Below are positions 59,513-64,000 of a DNA stretch of 64,000 nucleotides, piece after piece. The DNA comes from Croceivirga sp009797885 (lineage in GTDB: Bacteria; Bacteroidota; Bacteroidia; Flavobacteriales; Flavobacteriaceae). Each line of letters opens with the position of its first letter. Positions within the stretch are counted from its first letter, which is position 1. Both the position numbers and the translations under genes were made by a program. The notes under the pieces were generated by a model. It did no database searches, was not told where the DNA came from, and saw only the letters and a program-made list of their open reading frames with translations. Where the stretch lies: assembly GCA_045866215.1 (NCBI GenBank), contig AP035880.1, positions 2,232,001 to 2,296,000 on the forward strand. Direction: 5' to 3'.

Positions 59513-60673
59513 TTATTGCTGAATTGCTCTTTTTGCAATCTCGGAATAAGAAAATCTTTTAACTCCTTTTTCACTAGCACTTTTTTTCATTTCTGTACGT
59601 AACTCTTCGTTCTCATATATCTCTAATATCTTATTTGCTATGCTTTCTGCAGTAATATCCTCCAGAAAGGCACAATTTCCCCCAACATCGACATGATCAA
59701 TATCGTCCCATTTTTTAAAAACACAAGGTAATCCTACCCCCACGCATTGTTCCCAAAGAACAGAATGAGTTCCTGGAAAAAAGCCCAAATCAGAAGCAAA
59801 CAATACATCATAAATTTTGTTTGAGGAAAGCCATCCTAAAGGTATTATGTTTTTATTTTCGGTCAACTCCTTCATCTCCTTTTCCATTTCTGTATTTGGA
59901 GATCCAAAAATAACAAGCTTGATTCTGTCCGTGCCCAAAATATTCATGGATTTCATCAATACATGAATATTTTTTCTTCTATCAAGTTTTCCCCCAGAGA
60001 CCAAAACAAAATCTTTTTTCTTGAATCCTAGACTCCTCCTTACCTTTTTCCGGATGTCATCCTCTTCTGAAAAGTCAAAAGAACTATCATCCGCACCCAA
60101 CTCCAGAAGTTCTACCTTTCTATCATCAATACCATAAACCTCAACAAAAAATTTGACTCTTGATGGTAAGGTCCCATAAAATTTTAGGGTATACGGTTCG
60201 ATTTTTTTTGCGCAATATTTATATATTATTTTGTGTAGTATGTTTTTGGAAAGCCAATTTTTGGCACTGTTTATAAAGTCCGTATGACCGTCTACGTAAA
60301 TTTTTGTGCCGTTGTTCTTTTTTGCATAATTCACGATTTGATGTATACTAAGAAATTGACAGTCGTGCAGAAAGATTATATCAGGTTTAAAATCGTGTAA
60401 TACCTTATTTAGTCCTTTATAGATTCTTAGTTTCTTTACCAAGATATGGGGCAACCAATTTATGTATGGTATCCTTGAAACTAGAGTATCATTTTCGTTG
60501 ACATATTTTTTGGGTTGGACATAGCCCAATGACTTATTGTTAATATACGTTTCAGTAGAAGCTACAATTTCAACTTCATGTCCCTGTAATTTATGGAGTT
60601 TAGGCAAAATGTTTTCTTGATAACCATAATTGTCAATGTAAAAATTAGCTAAACAACAATGTAGAATCTTCAT
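59513..60673 (-). CDS. Glycosyltransferase family 4
   Basis: A 386-residue GT4-type enzyme, beginning ILHCCLANFYIDNYGYQENI. The C-terminal domain has VLVSGGKLDRRKNIHVLMKS (nucleotide-sugar loop) and the GTHSVLWEQCVGVGLPCVFK region with the Glu at the acceptor-side of the E-x7-E motif. Donor and acceptor sugar are unknown. It is bracketed by two decayed genes, and its base composition is AT-rich. Confidence 0.9.
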   Translation of the reverse strand: MKILHCCLANFYIDNYGYQENILPKLHKLQGHEVEIVASTETYINNKSLGYVQPKKYVNENDTLVSRIPYINWLPHILVKKLRIYKGLNKVLHDFKPDIIFLHDCQFLSIHQIVNYAKKNNGTKIYVDGHTDFINSAKNWLSKNILHKIIYKYCAKKIEPYTLKFYGTLPSRVKFFVEVYGIDDRKVELLELGADDSSFDFSEEDDIRKKVRRSLGFKKKDFVLVSGGKLDRRKNIHVLMKSMNILGTDRIKLVIFGSPNTEMEKEMKELTENKNIIPLGWLSSNKIYDVLFASDLGFFPGTHSVLWEQCVGVGLPCVFKKWDDIDHVDVGGNCAFLEDITAESIANKILEIYENEELRTEMKKSASEKGVKRFSYSEIAKRAIQQ

Positions 60674-60782
60674 TCATTTATTCTTTTAACAAAATGTCCG
60701 GGATCATTAATAAAGTGCACCTGTTTAACCAGTTGTTTATCTTTAAAAAATCCACCATTTGGAATTTAATTGTTCGGAGAGT

Positions 60783-61220
60783 CCTTTTTTCATAACTTTA
60801 GTAGCAACGTCCACAACCGTTGTATATGGCGATTTATCCTTGACAACCAACACACTACCCATTTCTGCTGCGCATCCGGACCCGGTTGAACAAGCAAATT
60901 AATACAACCAAACATTATGTCCAATCTTGGTTCTTTAACTGCGGCCCGTTTATATGTAGCATGCTTCTTGTTTACACTATTTCTACTTTCATAGTATACT
61001 GGGAATGTGGAAACAAAACCCATTAGGTGCATTCCTCCACCAATCATAAAACCATTCGCTATAGAACAAAACAATCCAATTTCTGTATTATTAGTATCAC
61101 AATTAAATCTACAAAGTTAATGTTTCTCCATCTTGGAATTTACAAAACCGGAACCAGCCTACACTTTAGGGGCGGAATGTATTTCCAAATTCAAAATTGC
61201 ACTGCCCAGTACTTTCTTAA
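60783..61220 (-). pseudogene. Decayed hexapeptide (CatB-like) acyltransferase
   Basis: From the right the minus strand encodes KVLGSAILNLEIHSAPKV, a stop, AGSGFVNSKMEKH, a stop, then CRFNCDTNNTEIGLFCSIAN and GFMIGGGMHLMGFVSTFPVY with YESRNSVNKKH. After about 60935 the homology moves to another frame as IGHNVWL, then GSVLVVKDKSPYTTVVDVAT and KVMKKG. These are the order and signature of xenobiotic-type acetyltransferases (FCSIA..., GGGMH, STFPVYYE, IGHNVW). At least three stops and one frameshift make it non-functional. The open stretch 60790-61074 is part of it, not a gene. Confidence 0.83.
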
Positions 61221-61292
61221 ATAATTTAGACCAAAAATAAACGAGTCTTTTCATATGCGCGGTCTTACGCTGTTTTCCCTAATTATTACCCT

Positions 61293-62402
61293 TTACTTAT
61301 TGAATATAAATTGAAACGGTGCACATTGGTTTTCCCCTTTGTAAATTTTGTAAATAAAAAATAAGATTTGGGAAATCAATAACAAATATAGAAATAGGGA
61401 ATTCTTTGATTTACCCAAATAATAAGCAATGGCCGCAAGACAAAAGATTTCAAACCAAATGAACAGGTAATAAATCCGACCTAAAATTTCATACTTCCAA
61501 AAGAAATTATAAAGAACGGCTCCAATAAAATATAGATTGTAATAAATTCTGAGCCTAGGGTTCTTCTGCAAAAAGTTTTTAGAAAGGATAATGACCAAGA
61601 GACCAACTAGAAAAAAATAAATCCCCCCCAATCCCATACTCAACGGTTTGTTGAAGTCTTCTAAAAATCGAATTACATAATGTTCGTATTTAGGAATTTT
61701 AGACGCACCATAGACCACCAATTTCCTAATATCGATTTTATCACCTATAATAAAGGTGACCACGTACAGGAAAATCCATTTTTTGTCTGAAAACGAAATC
61801 TTGTTTATGAAAAAATAAAATGGGTATACCAATAAAATGCTGGTGTGGAATGCAAATGCAAATGCTATATACAACGTATATTTTAGCAAGGATTTCTCTT
61901 CTATGAACTTTATTGCATACATAAATATGACCAATGCCATGGTTTGCCTCATCCCATTCATGGATGCAAAAAGAAATCCCGTGGTCAATGCAAAAAGAAA
62001 CCCCCATTTTAGAAGAAAGGGGAAAACCTCAAAGCTTCGAATAAAATAATACCATGTTATAAAGGCCGTAAATATAAAAAGGCTCCATGACCCTAACCCC
62101 AAAAAACTAAATGCGTTCCCAATGAATCTATAGCCAATTTCATATCTTCCCCATTGTCCTTCTCCTTTTGAAATACCATCAAAGTCGAATTTATATCCTA
62201 AAAAATCCACCCCAACGTCGTATCTAAAACCAACAATAAGAATCAAAATAAAAAGCCCCAATAACAAGGGCCATCTCCATATGGTTGTCGGCCTTACAAA
62301 AGGTATTAGACTATTTCGGGCAATAACAATCTTATGATTGTGAGAAGAAACGGTGTATAATAGTACCAACAAAAAAAGATATATACTGTAGGCCAATATC
62401 AT
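61293..62402 (-). CDS. EpsG-family glycan polymerase
   Basis: A 369-residue membrane protein with about 10 to 11 helices (LYSIYLFLLVLLYTVSS-like start, PLLLGLFILILIVGFRYDVG, FSFLGLGSWSLFIFTAFITW, NGMRQTMALVIFMYAIKFIE). The NGMRQTMA block and the D-V-G-x-D-F motif (YDVGVDFLGYKF) are typical of the EpsG/Wzy-like family that polymerises repeat units. It coexists with the O-antigen ligase-like gene at 52416-53663, so one of the two is likely polymerase and the other ligase. Confidence 0.87.
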   Translation of the reverse strand: MILAYSIYLFLLVLLYTVSSHNHKIVIARNSLIPFVRPTTIWRWPLLLGLFILILIVGFRYDVGVDFLGYKFDFDGISKGEGQWGRYEIGYRFIGNAFSFLGLGSWSLFIFTAFITWYYFIRSFEVFPFLLKWGFLFALTTGFLFASMNGMRQTMALVIFMYAIKFIEEKSLLKYTLYIAFAFAFHTSILLVYPFYFFINKISFSDKKWIFLYVVTFIIGDKIDIRKLVVYGASKIPKYEHYVIRFLEDFNKPLSMGLGGIYFFLVGLLVIILSKNFLQKNPRLRIYYNLYFIGAVLYNFFWKYEILGRIYYLFIWFEIFCLAAIAYYLGKSKNSLFLYLLLISQILFFIYKIYKGENQCAPFQFIFNK

Positions 62403-62421
62403 ATATGGTAGTTCTTAAAAA

Positions 62422-63588
62422 TCATTGAAGACTGACAGTATCAATTATTTGCAATAGTTTCTTTTGTTCCAGGCTCCAATTAAAAACAGTTTTGGCATAT
62501 TCTGAAAATGAATTGCAGCTTTCATATAGCGCCTTATCTTCAATTAAACTGTCAATTGCCTTGGATATCTCGTTAACGTTCTCTGGATTTACCAAAAGTC
62601 CCGATTTTGCAACTTTGTGAACATGTTGAATTTCCGGAAAATTGCTAGCTATATAGGGTACTCCTGCCATAATAGTCTCATAAAGTTTGTTTGGCGCGGC
62701 CAAATAATAGCTAATGGAAACATTTTCTATTAAAACTAAACTAATATCCGCACTTTTGGTCCATAAAAGCAGCTCTTTCCAAGGCACCGGGGGTAAGATG
62801 TTCAAGTTTTTAAAACCGTGGTTATTTGCTATTCTTTGTAATTTATTCTTATAATCTTCTGTGATGAACCCTAAGAGTACTAAGTGGACCCTACTTTGGC
62901 AACTTGACTGTGCGCATGCTTCTATGGAAACTTCCAATCCTCTCCCAGGAGACAGCATGCCTTGATATAACAATATTTTACTTTCTTGGGAAATGTTCAA
63001 CTTCTTTCTAATCAGGTTTTCATTTTTCAAATCCTCATAAATTGGCACATTCCTAACGACTTCCACTTTGTCAAGGCCATACCATTTTTCCATCACCTTT
63101 GCCCTTTCCAAGTCTGCCGCTATCACACCATCGGATTTTTTTAGTATCCATTTTTCAATTTTTATGACCTGTTGATTTAAAAAATCGTTTACCCTTTTGT
63201 TTCCTACCCTTTTCCTATCACCCTCCAGTTCATTGGCAGAATAGACAAATTTGGTTTTTTTTAACCTTGAAATAATGTAGACTATAATCAAATCTTCGAT
63301 TCCTACGGGAATGTAGATATGTGCCTTTTGTTTATTTGCCCTAAAAAAAAGCTTAACCAGGCCCTCTACAATTCGTACAATTGAAAAAAAAGAGCTTTTG
63401 AGGACCCTAGATTTTATGGGTATGTAGATTGTTTTATAAGAATACTTTGTGGGATCATACCTTCTGGGCATAATACTTAACACACTTACTTCATATTTCC
63501 CACTTTCCTGAAGTGCCTGGGCGGTCCTATGAATTCTCGATATAAAAGTAATATCGCTTGCTCTTATGATACAAATTCTCCTTTTCAC
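62422..63588 (-). CDS. Glycosyltransferase family 4
   Basis: A 388-residue GT4 enzyme. N-terminal ICIIRASDITFISRIHRTAQ and the donor-binding domain with ILLYQGMLSPGRGLEVSIEA, then LILLGFITEDYKNKLQ-like (VLLGFITEDYKNK) and the E-x7-E region PNKLYETIMAGVPYIASNFP. Its specificity is unknown. Second GT4 of the AT-rich right part of the locus. Confidence 0.92.
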   Translation of the reverse strand: MKRRICIIRASDITFISRIHRTAQALQESGKYEVSVLSIMPRRYDPTKYSYKTIYIPIKSRVLKSSFFSIVRIVEGLVKLFFRANKQKAHIYIPVGIEDLIIVYIISRLKKTKFVYSANELEGDRKRVGNKRVNDFLNQQVIKIEKWILKKSDGVIAADLERAKVMEKWYGLDKVEVVRNVPIYEDLKNENLIRKKLNISQESKILLYQGMLSPGRGLEVSIEACAQSSCQSRVHLVLLGFITEDYKNKLQRIANNHGFKNLNILPPVPWKELLLWTKSADISLVLIENVSISYYLAAPNKLYETIMAGVPYIASNFPEIQHVHKVAKSGLLVNPENVNEISKAIDSLIEDKALYESCNSFSEYAKTVFNWSLEQKKLLQIIDTVSLQ

Positions 63589-63625
63589 CTATTTATACAA
63601 GGATTGGTCAAAAAAAATATCCAAA

Positions 63626-64000
63626 TTATTGGCCCAGAAGACTTTTCCTCAGAAACCCTAAAGACTTTATCCTTTCATTTTGTATTATTTGGTCAATTTT
63701 TTCATAATCAAAATCATTCTCCAAAATTTTTTCATCAATATCATTTAAGCTATGGAACAACCTGTCCTTTCTATCAATTAGCCCCAAAAGATTTTCGATT
63801 CTGGTGATACCGCGATTAGGATTGGACAGGACAATAAACTTCTTTTTAAAGATGATGGCAAAAACCGTACAGTGAAAGGAATCCGTTACAATCAACTCGC
63901 TATTGCTAATATAATATAACCACTTAGCCACACTGTTGAAAATCCAAAAATCGTACTTATTGGAAATCTTGAATCCTTTTATTCTTTTAAACTTCAAATT
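63626..64000 (-). CDS. Polysaccharide pyruvyl transferase, C-terminal part
   Basis: The last 125 codons of a gene that continues past the right edge; the frame is open at base 64000. The sequence YYISNSELIVTDSFHCTVFA with IIFKKKFIVLSNPN and the helical tail is the C-terminal signature of the polysaccharide pyruvyl transferase family (CsaB-like), in which the conserved D-S-F/R-x-H motif takes part in catalysis. It adds a ketal-linked pyruvate to a glycan. Its true start and length are unknown. Confidence 0.8.
   Translation of the reverse strand, partial: NLKFKRIKGFKISNKYDFWIFNSVAKWLYYISNSELIVTDSFHCTVFAIIFKKKFIVLSNPNRGITRIENLLGLIDRKDRLFHSLNDIDEKILENDFDYEKIDQIIQNERIKSLGFLRKSLLGQ

Noticed and set aside
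60790..61074. Minus-strand frame of 94 codons as a gene
   Set aside because: It is the open middle part of a decayed acyltransferase; homology continues past both ends in the presence of stops and a frameshift.
1..64000. tRNA, rRNA, riboswitch or insertion sequence
   Set aside because: No cloverleaf, conserved rRNA stretch, known riboswitch core or transposase frame was recognised in the spacers by eye.

Overview
The window looks like a chromosomal segment of a marine member of the Flavobacteriaceae (Bacteroidota). Reasons: several gene families largely confined to that group (SprE/PorW-type gliding/type IX secretion lipoprotein, DUF4292, DUF5687, DUF6341, DUF6427 and DUF6168 families, an HU-CCDC81/SPOR fusion); the split ATP synthase locus with its atpB N-terminal extension; promoter boxes of the Bacteroidota type (TAnnTTTG, one with a perfect TTTG at 19 bases); almost no Shine-Dalgarno sequences; and short lipoprotein signals ending in a Cys.

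Layout. 0-8.7 kb holds housekeeping genes (trhO start, recA, plsC, trpS, dprA) plus an ECF sigma operon. That operon encodes a lipoprotein, the sigma factor and one protein with a cytoplasmic anti-sigma-like segment, a transmembrane helix, a long linker and an outer-membrane barrel, the architecture of the dual-membrane-spanning anti-sigma factors known from Bacteroides. 8.7-16.4 kb runs from a thioesterase and an aldo/keto reductase to an envelope/nucleotide operon (EnvC-like protein, DUF4292 lipoprotein, TPR protein, sugar-nucleotide transferase, dut, flippase), interrupted by a small GIY-YIG gene bounded by hairpin repeats. 17-22 kb holds a sulfatase, a second ECF sigma unit with a hydrolase and a membrane protein, and an MFS exporter. 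22-31 kb is the ATP synthase cluster (atpZ-DUF6168-atpBEFHAG, no beta or epsilon subunit) preceded by a bactofilin and sprE; five of its spacers carry repeats, hairpins or a promoter. 32-39 kb is mixed (AraC/GlxA regulator, mmcQ-DUF2461 pair with a textbook promoter, ABC pair, flavin/2Fe-2S reductase, patatin). 39.1-42.3 kb is a compact arsenosugar operon (DUF2064 glycosyltransferase, AhpD-like protein, ArsS, ArsM) with a perfect palindrome just after its promoter, followed by a TetR regulator. 43-47.4 kb holds LPS-type genes and purD.

From 47.5 kb to the right edge the minus strand is one surface-polysaccharide locus: UDP-xylose synthase, WecA-like initiating transferase, three GT4 enzymes, heparinase-like protein, O-antigen ligase/polymerase, a two-domain oxidoreductase, an acetamidino-sugar module (amidotransferase, HisH, HisF-like), a methyltransferase, an EpsG polymerase and a pyruvyltransferase. 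It becomes visibly AT-richer to the right and contains two decayed genes: a fossil combining the start of an amidotransferase with the 3' half of a hisH, and a broken hexapeptide acyltransferase. Both point to past module exchange in this locus.

No tRNA, rRNA, CRISPR array or intact insertion sequence was seen. All function calls rest on motif and family recognition by eye; no database search was run.
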